Shown in pieces: positions 1 through 10,241 of a stretch of 64,000 bases of DNA; the first letter of the stretch is position 1; every line of letters starts with the position of its first letter. The position numbers and the translations under genes are program-made. The stretch is from positions 482,912,252-482,976,251 of the forward strand of contig NC_085137.1 of NCBI RefSeq assembly GCF_035046485.1, written 5' to 3'. The stretch comes from Aedes albopictus. Lineage: Eukaryota > Arthropoda > Insecta > Diptera > Culicidae. A model generated the notes under the pieces. That model worked only from the letters and a program-made list of their open reading frames with translations, was not told where the DNA came from and did no database searches.

Positions 1-100
1 GAAATAAATTTAATCTTCATTGAAACACAATGCTACTGAACTGAACTTCTATGAACTTGAAAGTTCCGACAAAGATCCGAGTAGCATCTTAAGCAGCCTT

Positions 101-270
101 AAAGTTCCGCGAAGTTCAGATAAAGTTCCGAATGGAACTTTGTGGCTGCTTAAGAGGCTAACAATGAGCCTTGCCGGAACTTGTGACCGAAGTTCCAGCA
201 AGGCTCATCGTTAGCCTCTTAAGCAGCCAGAAAGTTCCATTTGGAACGTTATCTGAACTTCGCGGAACTT
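101..270. repeat. Foldback (palindromic) repeat, 170 bp
   Basis: Two arms of about 83 bp (left from AAAGTTCCGCGAAGTTCAGA, right ending in its complement near 270) are inverted copies separated by a loop of a few bases near 185. Flanking GAACTT/AAGTTCC motifs continue less perfectly on both sides, so the full element may be wider. A short ORF here is a by-product of the palindrome. Confidence 0.75.
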
Positions 271-911
271 GAAAGTGCATTTTGTCATGGGAAGCGGAAC
301 TTTTGGTTGCTTGGGTATTTTCGGTAAACTTTCACACATTTTTTCACTGATTGCGTTAAAGATTCTGCTGTGAATTCTCAAGAAATCTTTCAGAAATTTC
401 TTAGGGGATTCCTTCAGAGAGTCTTTCAGGAGTACCGTGATATCGGGTGAAATTGATCACTTTCCGCAGTTTTGGTGCCTGTTTTTTGTATATTTATCGA
501 TATGGTTAAACTCAATGCTGTAGAACAAATACAGCCGTGGCTTTCATCAGCCAACGATTTTAAAACTTTTACCGCATATCATCTTATTGTAATAATCCCT
601 CAAAATAAAATAAAAATAATTAAGTAACATTACTTTTGGAGTGATATTGATTGTCAGTGAAATGCCTTTGTAAGTGCTGAAAAAAAAAATCATTAAAATT
701 AAGCAGCCCAGAATTCAAAAAGCTTTGCAAAGCTATTACCAGTTTTCATAGTTTTCAATTATTTACGTATGAAGTTCAATAAATCCTATTGAAACGCCTG
801 AAAATATGAAATATTCTTACTAAACTATAATTTTATGCACAAAGTTTGATATTTATGGAATTTTTAATGACGAAATCAGGTTTAGCGAACACTTGGCAGC
901 TAGAAACATTA
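271..911. other. AT-rich DNA, no gene seen
   Basis: Non-coding sequence. Around 365-440 it contains degenerate TTTCAGAAATTTC-like units of the diffuse mosquito repeat that recurs throughout the window. Nothing else recognised. Confidence 0.6.
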
Positions 912-919
912 AATCGAAT

Positions 920-1057
920 CAAGCCCGTGCACAAGGGGGGGGGTTTTGGGTGTTAAACCCCTACCATTACCGACGCTTCATACACTAGGCGCCCCTCCGC
1001 CTTTTGCGAAAATGGGGAAAAACCCCTCCCTTGGCGCCACTTCTGTGCACGGGCCTG
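920..1057. mobile_element. hAT-type MITE, 138 bp
   Basis: The termini are inverted copies CARGCCCGTGCACA (left 920-933, right 1044-1057). The element is flanked on both sides by the same 8-bp word AATCGAAT (912-919 and 1058-1065), the duplication length of hAT transposons. It is G-rich near the left end and C-rich near the right, with no coding capacity. A related but incomplete copy in the opposite orientation lies at about 40853-40960. Confidence 0.85.
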
Positions 1058-1065
1058 AATCGAAT

Positions 1066-1800
1066 ATTCATTACATGAGCTATACTGCTAAGCTACGGTA
1101 ATAAAAGTTTGAAAAAGTATCTTTGTCGTTCGCCTTAAACGTAGTTTTGGAAAATAACGAATTTAATACAGAAATATGTGATTCATTGACCATAAAACAT
1201 GTTAACTCATCATTCAATAACCCTTGAGCAAGACGATGGCCATTTTCCAAATATTGTTTTAAGTTCAGAGCGTTAGTTTTGACAAATAAAAATTTCACCC
1301 GAAATGGCGGTAGCTTTTTTTGGAAAATTCGCTGTTATTTCCAGTGTTATACTTACTCTTCAGATTTTTATTTGAATTTTGCCTAAAGCTTCTCCGAAAC
1401 AGAAGCGGTAAGGGGCAATTTCGTTTTGAGTTTTGTCAGACATTTTTCAAGAATTGTCTCCATAACCTCTGCCAAAGGGATCAAATTTAAGGGATCTGGC
1501 AGAAATTATGAAGAGTTCCACTAAGAATGTCACCAGAATTCCTTCAGGAACCGAGTTCTCCAGGAACACCTAGAGGGCCTTCATGGACTTCTTCGGTATT
1601 TCCGCAAGAATCCTGCTGTCAAGATTTTCCTAGTAAGACTCAAAAAGTCCTTCGGGAAATCTTCCAGAAAATCCAGAAATCTGATAATTTCGCCTAACAA
1701 GTATTCAGGTTTCTTTTACATAAATTAACCGCTTGAACAAAATAATAATAATAATAATAAATCAATTTATTTATCGAGAAACTACTAAAATTCCTGAGAG
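1066..1800. other. Non-coding DNA with AAT microsatellite
   Basis: No gene seen. Degenerate 'ccagaaatt/ggaattcc' repeats lie at roughly 1490-1690 and a short (AAT)n run at about 1741-1762. Confidence 0.6.
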
Positions 1801-1805
1801 GCTAG

Positions 1806-2208
1806 TGTTTGGGTGCTGGTCCTTACCTTGCTTCTAGTGTGGACTGTATTTTGTGCTTGAATGCGATTCTTTGGGATGATTTATGCGGACGTGATCGTTG
1901 ATCGGATTGGACTGTTGGCTGACCGATTTCGGGCATAATTGATTGGGACCCTCGAGATTTATCCACGCTCAACATTTACAATTAACACTTTATTCATAGT
2001 CCATAACACAAACACTTTATTCAACATACAAACTAAACATTTATTCTATCTAATAACTATATAATTGGTTCATGGTCGTAATTTTGGTTCACTAGACTAC
2101 GTCTGAGTGTCTCGCTGACTTAATTCGCACTGAGGCTTCAGTTTCCTTGGGTCTCTCATGGGCGATGCATCGCCCAGGGGTTCTTCGATGCAGTCCAACA
2201 CTCGAACA
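1806..2208 (-). repeat. 3' LTR of the BEL/Pao element
   Basis: 403 bp, starting TGTTTGGGTGC and ending CTCGAACA on the plus strand. It is the same as 5446-5848 as far as I can read. Several AATAAA signals occur on the minus strand in its middle, consistent with polyadenylation of the element's transcript. Confidence 0.95.
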
Positions 2209-2223
2209 TTCTCGCCCGCCCTG
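2209..2223 (-). other. Polypurine tract of the BEL/Pao element
   Basis: On the minus strand a G/A-rich run (CAGGGCGGGCGAGAA) directly precedes the 3' LTR. This is the place and composition expected for the primer of plus-strand DNA synthesis. Confidence 0.75.
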
Positions 2224-2542
2224 AAATATCTGGGATTTCTGAAAATAAAAAAGAGCAGAATCTCTTGTGCACATGTGGACGAGTTGAGTGTTGGCCATAG
2301 TTTGGGTTTGGTTAACCTGGACGGCTTGTTGTACCCAGACCGTCATTTGATTGTCTTCTTGTTTCTCTCAGACAACGGGTTTGGTGGGTTTTGGTTGATC
2401 ACTCCTTCGGTTGGATAGCCACCATTTCCAGGGGTGGTCCTATGCACCTTCTATTGCTCCTCTCTTGGAATTGGTTCTGGTACGGCAGTATTGGCAAACT
2501 GGGAAATCGTTCATTTGAACATCCGATTCAACATTGCGCCGC

Positions 2543-4090
2543 TCATCTTGTATATCGTCCATACGAACATTCGGTTGCAGTCTTCAATACTGCTGGGTGG
2601 GGTATTCGCTTGTCCATTTGAAACTGTTGCGTTATCGTGCTTGGCTGGGTTCTTTTCACAAAAGATGTTCTGGAACTGGAATCATTGAGTGGTACCCGAA
2701 TAGACGTTGCTTGGGGAATCCTTGATCTTCCTGGTGACTGGGTACTGCGGCCAGCTGCTGATCGTACTACTGTTGTTGTACGTCCGGAAACATTGGATGT
2801 CCCATAGATATTTTCCGGTATTCCTGGTGATTCGGTATTTCTGCCTGTTGTAGTCCAACAAGATACGTAAGATCCATTTCTACCTATGTTGACAGATGAT
2901 CGAGCACAAATCAAGGAATGGTGCTTGCCCTTGCATCTTCGGCATGATGATGGGGAGAGACATTCCCTCGCTCGATGTCCACGCTTGAAGCAGTTATGAC
3001 AGAGTCCATGTTTCCGCAACACCATGTCACGATCCGGTATACCCATCTCTTGGAAAGTCGGACATTGGTATAGAAGGTGGTCTTTGGAGCATAGTACACA
3101 ACAGCCCGTTGTTGTATAGACAGGGGTGTAGCTTGAACGAGAATCGAACTGCTTCTTCGGATGGAAAGAGATAACAGGCAAAGACTCTAGTAGTTTTACT
3201 CTACGCCGAAGAAATTCCAACAATTCCTTGGTAGTATCTTGCTCCTTCGTTGACGAGAGTTCCTCCCAACTCCTTCTCGTCGTTGGATCTAAACGACTGC
3301 ACAGGATGTCTATCAACAGCAAGTCCTTGTAATCCGCTGGCTGTACCAGCTGATCCAGCGTCTCTGTGATACGTTCGAATCCCTGGAGCAACGATTGTAG
3401 TTTAGTTGCTGATTCTTGGGCTAGCCTTGGAAGTCTGAACAGTGCCTGTACTTGCCGCCGCTTCAGCTGCTTGCTGTCATCGTAGTGCTTCGTCAAAATG
3501 TCCCAGGCGATTTGATAATTCGCTCGGGTTATCGCTAGCGAGTTTACCAATGCCTTGGCCTCACCTGCCAAGCATCCCTTTAAGTAGTAGAACTTTTCCA
3601 CGTCGGGTAAGTCCTCCTTCAAATGAATCAAGGAAGTATATAATTCGCGGAAGCTCAACCACTCATCAATGTTGCCGTCGAAGGACTGCAACTTGATTTG
3701 TGGAAGTCGTACGTGTTCGATGGTTGGTTGTTGTGACATGCTGAGACTGTGGGTAGGTAGATTCATGACTGGCATCTCCAACTCTTTGGCCTTGTCTAAC
3801 ATTAACGACTTCACGTCGTAGTACTGGTTGCAAAACTCGGATCGTTTCTTCGAGTAGACCTCCTCCTCCTCCTCCTCGGTTGACTCTTCGTGAATCTCGA
3901 TGTTCAGGATCACATCGTTGACCTTCTCCCACAACTCGTCTAGTTTGTCTATGCGTACATTCACCTGGCTTGCACTCGTCACCTCACCTAATCGGTCGAC
4001 AAAACTACAAATATCTTCGAACATGTTGAGAAGTGATCGGAGAGTTGTCCGCAGCGTCCTCAGGGTTGGAGTCGCCGCTGTCATCGTCAC
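2543..4090 (-). CDS. BEL/Pao Gag-like protein (DUF1759 + zinc knuckles)
   Basis: An intact 515-codon ORF encodes the structural protein expected to package the retrotransposon RNA. After an N-terminal region with an acidic run (about residues 69-77), residues about 129-275 match the DUF1759 domain typical of BEL/Pao polyproteins (RLPQIKLQSFDG...W.SFRELYTSLIH). A cysteine-rich nucleic-acid-binding region follows: C330/C331/C334/H338/C343, a classic CX2CX4HX4C knuckle C364-C367-H372-C377, and a third C383-C386-H390-C395 cluster. Normal BEL proteins continue into protease and polymerase. Here the frame runs through about 115 low-complexity, Ser/Thr/Arg-rich residues and stops. Those last residues may be out-of-frame remains left by deletion of pol. 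The start is the first Met of the open frame. No frameshift or stop breaks the Gag part, in keeping with a young copy. Confidence 0.9.
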   Translation of the reverse strand: MTMTAATPTLRTLRTTLRSLLNMFEDICSFVDRLGEVTSASQVNVRIDKLDELWEKVNDVILNIEIHEESTEEEEEEVYSKKRSEFCNQYYDVKSLMLDKAKELEMPVMNLPTHSLSMSQQPTIEHVRLPQIKLQSFDGNIDEWLSFRELYTSLIHLKEDLPDVEKFYYLKGCLAGEAKALVNSLAITRANYQIAWDILTKHYDDSKQLKRRQVQALFRLPRLAQESATKLQSLLQGFERITETLDQLVQPADYKDLLLIDILCSRLDPTTRRSWEELSSTKEQDTTKELLEFLRRRVKLLESLPVISFHPKKQFDSRSSYTPVYTTTGCCVLCSKDHLLYQCPTFQEMGIPDRDMVLRKHGLCHNCFKRGHRARECLSPSSCRRCKGKHHSLICARSSVNIGRNGSYVSCWTTTGRNTESPGIPENIYGTSNVSGRTTTVVRSAAGRSTQSPGRSRIPQATSIRVPLNDSSSRTSFVKRTQPSTITQQFQMDKRIPHPAVLKTATECSYGRYTR

Positions 4091-5445
4091 GGTTATGCTT
4101 GGCAGAGAGTTTCGAACACAGAAAGTGACAGGTGTAATACCTTGCTGATTCCTAGCCTCGGCTAGACATACACTGTAGAGCTATTATATATTTACCTGAA
4201 GAAACAGAAATTATCACCCTCTCTACAGGTATGTTTCCTCAGCAGATTCAACTCGATTGAATGTTACTCAAACGTACTCGTCAAAGTAACTCCCGAAAAG
4301 TCCAGGCATGGCACAAGAACGAATGAAATTTTCATGTAATATCCGTGGTGTCCAACTTCGGCTAGGCATATACTGTTCTAACTAACCTGAGAAATCAGTA
4401 TCTGCGCATCCAGTAATCAAAGAGACAGTGTGCCGGAATATCACGGTCCACAAACTGCTTATCCGAAATAGTGGAAAGATCAACCGTTTTGTCGCATTTG
4501 CGTGCCCCTTGGTTATGCTCCACGAAAATATGTTGAATCAACCACGTCCACAGTCACGAGAGAGAATATTCGAATGTAGTTATCTATCTACTCCCGCTTC
4601 GGCAAGACATATACATTGGTGTAGTACATCAAACACTAACCTGTAGAAACAAGTAGTTCGCCTTGTAGTTCGTCGTCACCAATAGTCTCACATGTGTGCC
4701 GTCATCGTTGTTGTTGTCTATCTGACTCTATCACCAGTCAGTGTTCGGTCACGGTTGTCGTCGGTCGGTTTCAGTTGAAATGTAGTATCGGTTTGGTTGT
4801 CGTCAGTTCGGTGGTGTATCGTTTACGTTCCTTAGTTCGTCGCGGTAATCACGGGGTAATTTCGGATGGATTTCTTGTGGTTGGAGATAAAGTGCAACGG
4901 TAGGTCAATCCAAAATGCGATCCAAGTGCGGTGAATCCTTCGTAGTGAATCGGATGAAATTCGATCGAATTGACGACGATCGAATTGTGAATGAATTCGT
5001 CTATCGTCGTGTTTGTGTGTTGATCACGGTTTGTTTACGTTTCGATCGCTCGCAGTCCGCCGGTAGTGCAATGATATTTTGTTTGTAGAAAAAGAAAAGT
5101 GATGTAGACACTGAAAGTGGTCCGCAACGGCAGGACATATACTGTGAAGTTTATTTAATTACCTGGACGAACCAAGGCAATAAGCCTGATTCAGTGTTTC
5201 TTTCGGTGCTAATATCACTAGATAATAATGATAGTCGATCAGAGGTTTCCAATTAGAATCGGCTGGTCCAGTTGGCAGTTGGGCTGAATGTATGGCAAGT
5301 TGGTCGCTCCTACAATCTTTTTCTCACGGTGAGTGCATTACCACCTATATGGTATTTTGCTATGGCGATTATTGGTGGTGTCCGTTGTGCATAGTTTCCT
5401 TGGTGTTCCTTCCTAAATTCCGATTTATCCGGCTCGAAGGACCAA
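4091..5445 (-). other. Long 5' leader of the BEL/Pao element
   Basis: About 1.35 kb lies between the 5' LTR and gag, with no convincing ORF. It holds four dispersed copies of a motif reading CGGCWRGRCATAYAC on the plus strand (4159, 4359, 4600, 5128). Each is followed 18-25 bp later by ACCTG, so on the minus strand the unit is CAGGT..., then CAGTATATGYC. These may be the remains of a degenerate tandem array or functional leader signals. Confidence 0.6.
5429..5444 (-). other. Primer-binding site of the BEL/Pao element
   Basis: On the minus strand, one base after the 5' LTR, comes TGGTCCTTCGAGCCGG. The TGG start and position are those of a tRNA primer-binding site. I cannot name the tRNA from sequence alone. 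Confidence 0.7.
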
Positions 5446-5848
5446 TGTTTGGGTGCTGGTCCTTACCTTGCTTCTAGTGTGGACTGTATTTTGTGCTTGA
5501 ATGCGATTCTTTGGGATGATTTATGCGGACGTGATCGTTGATCGGATTGGACTGTTGGCTGACCGATTTCGGGCATAATTGATTGGGACCCTCGAGATTT
5601 ATCCACGCTCAACATTTACAATTAACACTTTATTCATAGTCCATAACACAAACACTTTATTCAACATACAAACTAAACATTTATTCTATCTAATAACTAT
5701 ATAATTGGTTCATGGTCGTAATTTTGGTTCACTAGACTACGTCTGAGTGTCTCGCTGACTTAATTCGCACTGAGGCTTCAGTTTCCTTGGGTCTCTCATG
5801 GGCGATGCATCGCCCAGGGGTTCTTCGATGCAGTCCAACACTCGAACA
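5446..5848 (-). repeat. 5' LTR of the BEL/Pao element
   Basis: Second 403-bp LTR, the promoter-bearing copy for the minus-strand element. It is identical by eye to 1806-2208 and is followed by the target duplication GCTAG. Confidence 0.95.
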
Positions 5849-5853
5849 GCTAG

Positions 5854-6157
5854 TAAACCGACAACTCTTTTAATGATGTAAATTGCTACCATTTTTTTCA
5901 ATACTTGCTTGTCACTTATGCAGTACGTGAAGTACTGACATACACCATAAATAATCTTCTCGGTGCCTTTTTCAATTTCCCATGTTTTTCCCGTAATTTT
6001 CTCGGTGAATTCGAATTCCCGGGTTTTTCCCGGTTTTCCCGTATTTCCCGGGTAGATGGACACCCTGTAAGTTGGTTTAGTGGAGTTCCATCACGGGGGT
6101 TCCACGAGGGTTTAAGAATTTTCATTTATTTTTTTTTTGTGGGAAAATCAACAAATA
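5854..6157. repeat. CCCGGGAAAA-rich interspersed repeat
   Basis: From about 5960 to 6066 the minus strand carries repeated GGGAAA/CCGGGAAAAACC words ending at ACACCCTG. This looks like the edge of a dispersed repeat family. The 108-aa minus-strand ORF across it is repeat-derived and enters the neighbouring LTR, so I do not call it a gene. Confidence 0.5.
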
Positions 6158-6276
6158 TTTTAGGGCAGTGATCCTCAGCCTAACTGTCTTTGCGGGCCAA
6201 AATTGAATTTTGAAAAGAGACTGCGGGCCGCAAATAAGTTGATTTTTTCAGCACGAGTCGTTTGCAATGTTTTTTT

Positions 6277-6390
6277 CATAATGCAACTCATTTGAGTTGC
6301 ATAATGTTCATAATGCAACCCAAATGAGTTGCATAATGAACATTATGCAACTATTTTTCATTATGCAACTCATTTCAGTTGCATAATGAA
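6277..6390. repeat. Palindromic micro-repeat cluster (CATTATGCAACTC)
   Basis: At least three near-perfect palindromes are built from TTATGCAACTCATTT and its complement GAGTTGCATAATG and lie nearly head to tail. It is non-coding. Confidence 0.7.
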
Positions 6391-6474
6391 CCAGTACGGA
6401 AATGTAGGCCATTATGATACTGAAATGAGTAGTATAAAATAGAAATTATGATACTGAATTGCATAATAGTAGTT

Positions 6475-6597
6475 TACGCAACAAGGTGCAGAATGAGGAT
6501 TTTTACAGCACGAGTCGTACATTTATCCAACGAGGCTTGCCGAGTCGGATAATTACGACGAGTGCTGTAAAAATCGAGTTCTGCACCGAGTTGCGTA
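6475..6597. mobile_element. Foldback MITE, 123 bp
   Basis: The arms begin TACGCAAC and end GTTGCGTA. They pair over about 45 bp, including GGTGCAGAA/TTCTGCACC and TTTTTACAGCACGAGTCG with its complement. Presumed MITE inside the hAT-type element; superfamily not assigned. Confidence 0.7.
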
Positions 6598-7761
6598 CAA
6601 CGTTTTTTTTGCAATTTCATAAAATACCGCTTGAGGATAGTTTTTAACAAAAATTTTCCATCAAACTGAACACTGATATTCATAGCCATGTTTAAGAAAG
6701 TCTGATCATAGCAGGTTATACTGTGCAGTTGCCACAACTTTTCAAAACTGCGTCTAGAAATCATCAAGAAGTTGCTCAAAACTGAAAACAGTGCTGTAAT
6801 GGTTCATTACGCAACGCAAATCAGTACTGTAATGAACTATTACAGCACTGCTAATTTGGTGTGGGAAAGTAGGCCTTTTCCTGGCAAATTTGCGTGAGGT
6901 AAAACAGCCTATTACGATGAGAAATTGCAAAAAAATAATTTGTTTGATTTTTTGAAAATATTGAACAAGAGCAAAAAAGTAATCAGGAGATTTTATTTCA
7001 CTATAAGAAAAATCCTTAAAATCATAGGAAATTGAAAACAGCGTTATCAGCACCGCAATATTTAAGTTTTCTATTTCTTCGTATTAATAATATTGAGCAA
7101 ATGGAGTTTCTTACTGTAGCTTAGGGATTTACTGAAAAGTATTTCCAACCCTGTATTTAAAAAAACCTATGAGATTTTTTGGGACTTTCCGTGGATATTG
7201 AGAAATTTCAGAATGATTTGTAGGAATTTCAGGGTTTTCGGAAGAAATTCCGAAAAACTGCCTGGAGATACTTTTTCGAAATTCATGATGATTTTTCAAA
7301 AGTTTTTCTGCAAGTGTGCAAGTTTTTGTAGCCGATTTGAATAAATATTTAAGAGGAATTCCCAAAAGTATTGCTAGGGGAATGAAGAGTATCTTACCCA
7401 ATCCCTGAAGTTTTTAGCGAAACTCCGAAAGTTTGGGCCCATTTCCTTTTAAAAAAGATTGTAAAGCAAATATTTTTCAATAGTTTCTTGGTACAAGTGC
7501 TGAATGTAAAGTACATATATCGAATATAAAGAATTCGAATATAAGGATTTTTTCGCCGATAAAAACAAAATCATTTTAATTTCATTTTTGTTAAATCAAT
7601 CAAATTATCAATGCCGAGTTCTGCTACCCAAAATCTATGGTTGAGAACCTATGGAATTTAGCCTAAACTCTTTTTTTTTTGCGAAATACACCGTTCCCAA
7701 CAACAGTTCCGAATATGGTTTTGAGTATTTTCGGAACAAAATTCGAAAAGTAGTCCTTTAC

Positions 7762-8001
7762 TTACCTTACCGGTCAGGCTAAGGCCGGGGTGGCCTCTGC
7801 TGTACATAGTAGCCGCCTCCATTCCACTCGGTCCATGGCTGTTTGTCTCCAGTTCCGCACTTTGCGTAGGGTCCGCAGATCGTCCTCCACTTGGTCGACC
7901 CACCTAGCTCGCTGCGCTCCACGTCTTCTTGTACCGGTCGGATGACTCTCGAGAACCATTTTAGTCGGGTTGCTATCCGACATCCTGATGACGTGACCCG
8001 T
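7762..8001 (-). mobile_element. 5'-truncated RTE-clade retrotransposon fragment
   Basis: 240 bp on the minus strand flanked by a perfect 15-bp target duplication AAAGTAGTCCTTTAC (7747-7761, 8002-8016). It ends in a GGTAAGGTAA-type 3' tail. The readable frame (about 7983-7774) encodes the C-terminal tail of an RTE protein (MSDSNPTKM...GTRRRGAQRARWVDQ) with no stop until its natural end. It matches the 3' end of the longer copy at 57231-58625. Confidence 0.9.
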
Positions 8002-8249
8002 AAAGTAGTCCTTTACAGCTTGTGAAACTTTTGAAAATTCTTACTTCTTTAGAAAAACTCTCCATAATATTGGCAAAATATTCATTCTCATTAAAGTTTT
8101 AAAACACAGTGAAATTTCTGATTTCATTATGGAATCTATAAGTGGGCCACTTTCTAATACATTTCAAAATCAGTTCGCGGGCCGCACAAAACCTGGTCGA
8201 GGGCCGCATGCGGCCCGCGGGCCGCAGTTTGGTGACCACTGTTTTAGTG

Positions 8250-8545
8250 GATAAGGGGTGAAAAGGAAGTACCAGAAGGGTTGCTGGGAGATGAGCAGCG
8301 GGCGTTTCAGGCGGTTTTGGGAGGGTGTGGAGTTAAAATGAAGGATGTGTGGGTGGCATGTGTTGGAGTTTGAAGAAAATTTTAAGAGTGTTTCGGGCAG
8401 ATGGTGGCAAGCAGTTCTTGAAGAAAACCCATGGAAGGTTTCAACGGAATTCAAAGTTTGGAAGTTTGATATGCATTTTAGGAAGGTTAAAGCGAGTTTT
8501 TTTATTACTTTTTATTGAAGTTTTGTTTGATTCCAAAACTTAGAC
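8250..8545. other. Non-coding, degenerate mosquito repeat
   Basis: G-rich degenerate repeat units in the style of the diffuse 'ggaagtt/ggagtt' family. No gene seen. Confidence 0.4.
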
Positions 8546-8555
8546 TAACAAAAAG

Positions 8556-8682
8556 TGGCGTAAGTGAGAAATAGAAAAATTGAAGTAAAATTTGCCGGTA
8601 CGAGTCTTGAGTTCGAGTCTTACCGAGAGGACGAGTGATTTTTTCGCCACTTTCACTTCAATTTGTTCATTTCTCACTCACT
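8556..8682. repeat. Foldback repeat, about 125 bp
   Basis: GTGAGAAATAGAAAAATTGAA on the left (from about 8564) is inverted as TTCAATTTGTTCATTTCTCAC on the right (to about 8680). The inner parts CGAGTCTTGAG/CGAGTCTTACCGAG also pair loosely. Confidence 0.6.
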
Positions 8683-9345
8683 CCAGTATTTGCAAAGTAT
8701 AATATTTGGAATCAAGTATTCCTAATCGTCTATTCAGTGTTCTCCGATTTGCCCCAGCAAGAACTTAAGTTCAGTTGCATGTTAAATATAGATTCGATTT
8801 TGACTGACAAACGAGAGCGTGTAAAAAGCGAAAACGACATGCATTATACAAAAGATGCGAATATACCTCAACAGATCAAATATTGATCACAGTTGCGTAT
8901 GTCCCGAACAGAGAAAAAGAGGGACGATTCAGGAAAGCTTCCCGAGGCTTTTAGAAGGAGTAGGTTCAGAATGTACAGGGGGTGTCAGAGAAAGGCTTTC
9001 AGAAAGAAGTTCAAGAGATGTTTCAGGGGAGTTTCAAGGAAATCAGAGGGTTTCAGATTAGTTATTCAAAATATTACGAGAGACATTGATCTCGCAGGTG
9101 GATACGATAACTAGTATTAGTACTGTATTGAAATCCTTTGATTTTCACGTATTTACACAACTGAAAAACATGTTTGATGAACAAATTGAGATTGAAATTG
9201 CGAAATCTGTGTGCTCCTCTCGGAATCGACATATTCCTCCAAGGTACGGTACCACTAGCCTACATCTGGCGTAAAATTGAACTCGATTCAAATATAGTAC
9301 ATAGTTTACTTTTTTAACAGTCCAAATATCCATCGGATGGGATTA
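8683..9345. other. Non-coding DNA, no gene seen
   Basis: It contains a degenerate purine-rich repeat (about 8910-9055; 'ttcagaaagaagttcaagag'). No supported ORF or RNA gene. Confidence 0.5.
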
Positions 9346-9431
9346 GGACATTCCCGTCGTACTCTAAATGGGCGGAATAGAGGCCCAATGTCACCCCACT
9401 TTGGCCCAATGACACCCCGCACGACGGTACA
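9346..9431. mobile_element. Truncated copy of the GACGGTA-ended MITE
   Basis: The right half (CACCCCACTTTGGCCCAATG...CACGACGGTA) is nearly the same as the right arm of the complete MITE at 19884-20100. The left arm is lost or diverged. Confidence 0.65.
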
Positions 9432-9797
9432 TAAAAAATTCTCAAATTTTAACAGTTTGTCAACCTATTATATGTGCATCATTGGTACAAACTTGAGCTC
9501 GATTGGTTAATCTATCGCGAAGCTAGAACCGTTCTCGTAAAACACTATATTTTAGACAACTAATTTTTGAGCTGTCATATCTCGGAAACCAGTGAACCGA
9601 GTTGAATGAAATTTTGAGCGATTATCAACAATATATTATTGCATAAAAAGTCTTCAAAACATAGGCACTTTTTAAACCTTTTAAACAGTCAAAATTTGAG
9701 AATTTTTGATGCATTCTATGAAAAGTTACAGCATGTAGAACTTTTTGTGAGATGAAAAAAAGTTGCCTATCCCAAACATTTTGGCCACCCCCTGTAC
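9432..9797. repeat. Inverted-repeat region ending at GGGGGTGGCC motif
   Basis: AAAATTCTCAAATTTT near 9436 is inverted near 9683. The right boundary TGGCCACCCCCTGTACAG (about 9781-9799) looks like a transposon terminus. Likely a degenerate MITE-like repeat; left boundary unclear. Confidence 0.4.
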
Positions 9798-10241
9798 AGT
9801 AGAATAAGTTGGCATAATACGGATTCACACGATGAAAGCGACTTGCTCCGCCAGAGCTCCCCTCCTCAATAGAGGCTTGCAGCAAAAACCTAGCCTGAAC
9901 AAATTCTCATACGATTTGTAAACATTGCCCTTATTTTTTTTTTTTTTTTGAGGGCAAGAAGAACGGCTATATGGACCGACGCCGAAGGAGAGAAAGAGAA
10001 GGAGATAATCGTGACGTCACTGTGCAAGCTCCCATGAGGTAGCTTCACACTGCCAACCTCGTCATGGTGCTGGCTGTCAATGATGCTTACTAGGGGAAAG
10101 ACACGCAAGGGGAATAACACTAAACTATATTCACACCCCACAAGAACAAAGCAACAAAGAAGGCGCGGCGATTAAAGGAAAAGGCTTTTGTTCGCATGTA
10201 GAATTGAAGCCTCCCAGAAAAAATATGTTTCATCATTAACT

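Larger units (their letters stand above)
1806..5848 (-). mobile_element. Non-autonomous BEL/Pao LTR retrotransposon (gag only)
   Basis: A complete 4043-bp element lies on the minus strand. It has 403-bp LTRs at each end that I could not tell apart by eye, TG...CA termini, and a perfect 5-bp target duplication GCTAG at 1801-1805 and 5849-5853. In minus-strand order it has a 5' LTR (5446-5848), a primer-binding site, a leader of about 1.35 kb, a single gag-type ORF (4090-2543), a 3' spacer of about 330 bp, a purine-rich tract and the 3' LTR (1806-2208). Protease, reverse transcriptase, RNase H and integrase are absent, so it must have moved with proteins supplied in trans. Identical LTRs point to a recent insertion. 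The BEL/Pao assignment rests on the Gag domain layout and the 5-bp duplication. Confidence 0.93.
6166..8241. mobile_element. hAT-type element, 2.1 kb, with nested insertions
   Basis: The left end reads CAGTGATCCTCAGCC and the right end is the complement of CAGTGGTCACCAAACTGCGG. Flanks are TTTTAGGG (6158-6165) and TTTTAGTG (8242-8249), a 7/8 match to an 8-bp duplication. Subterminal GCGGGCC-rich blocks occur at both ends, a pattern often seen in hAT families. No transposase frame is present. The interior holds palindromic repeats (6277-6390), a small foldback (6475-6597) and a 5'-truncated RTE insertion (7762-8001). Confidence 0.75.
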
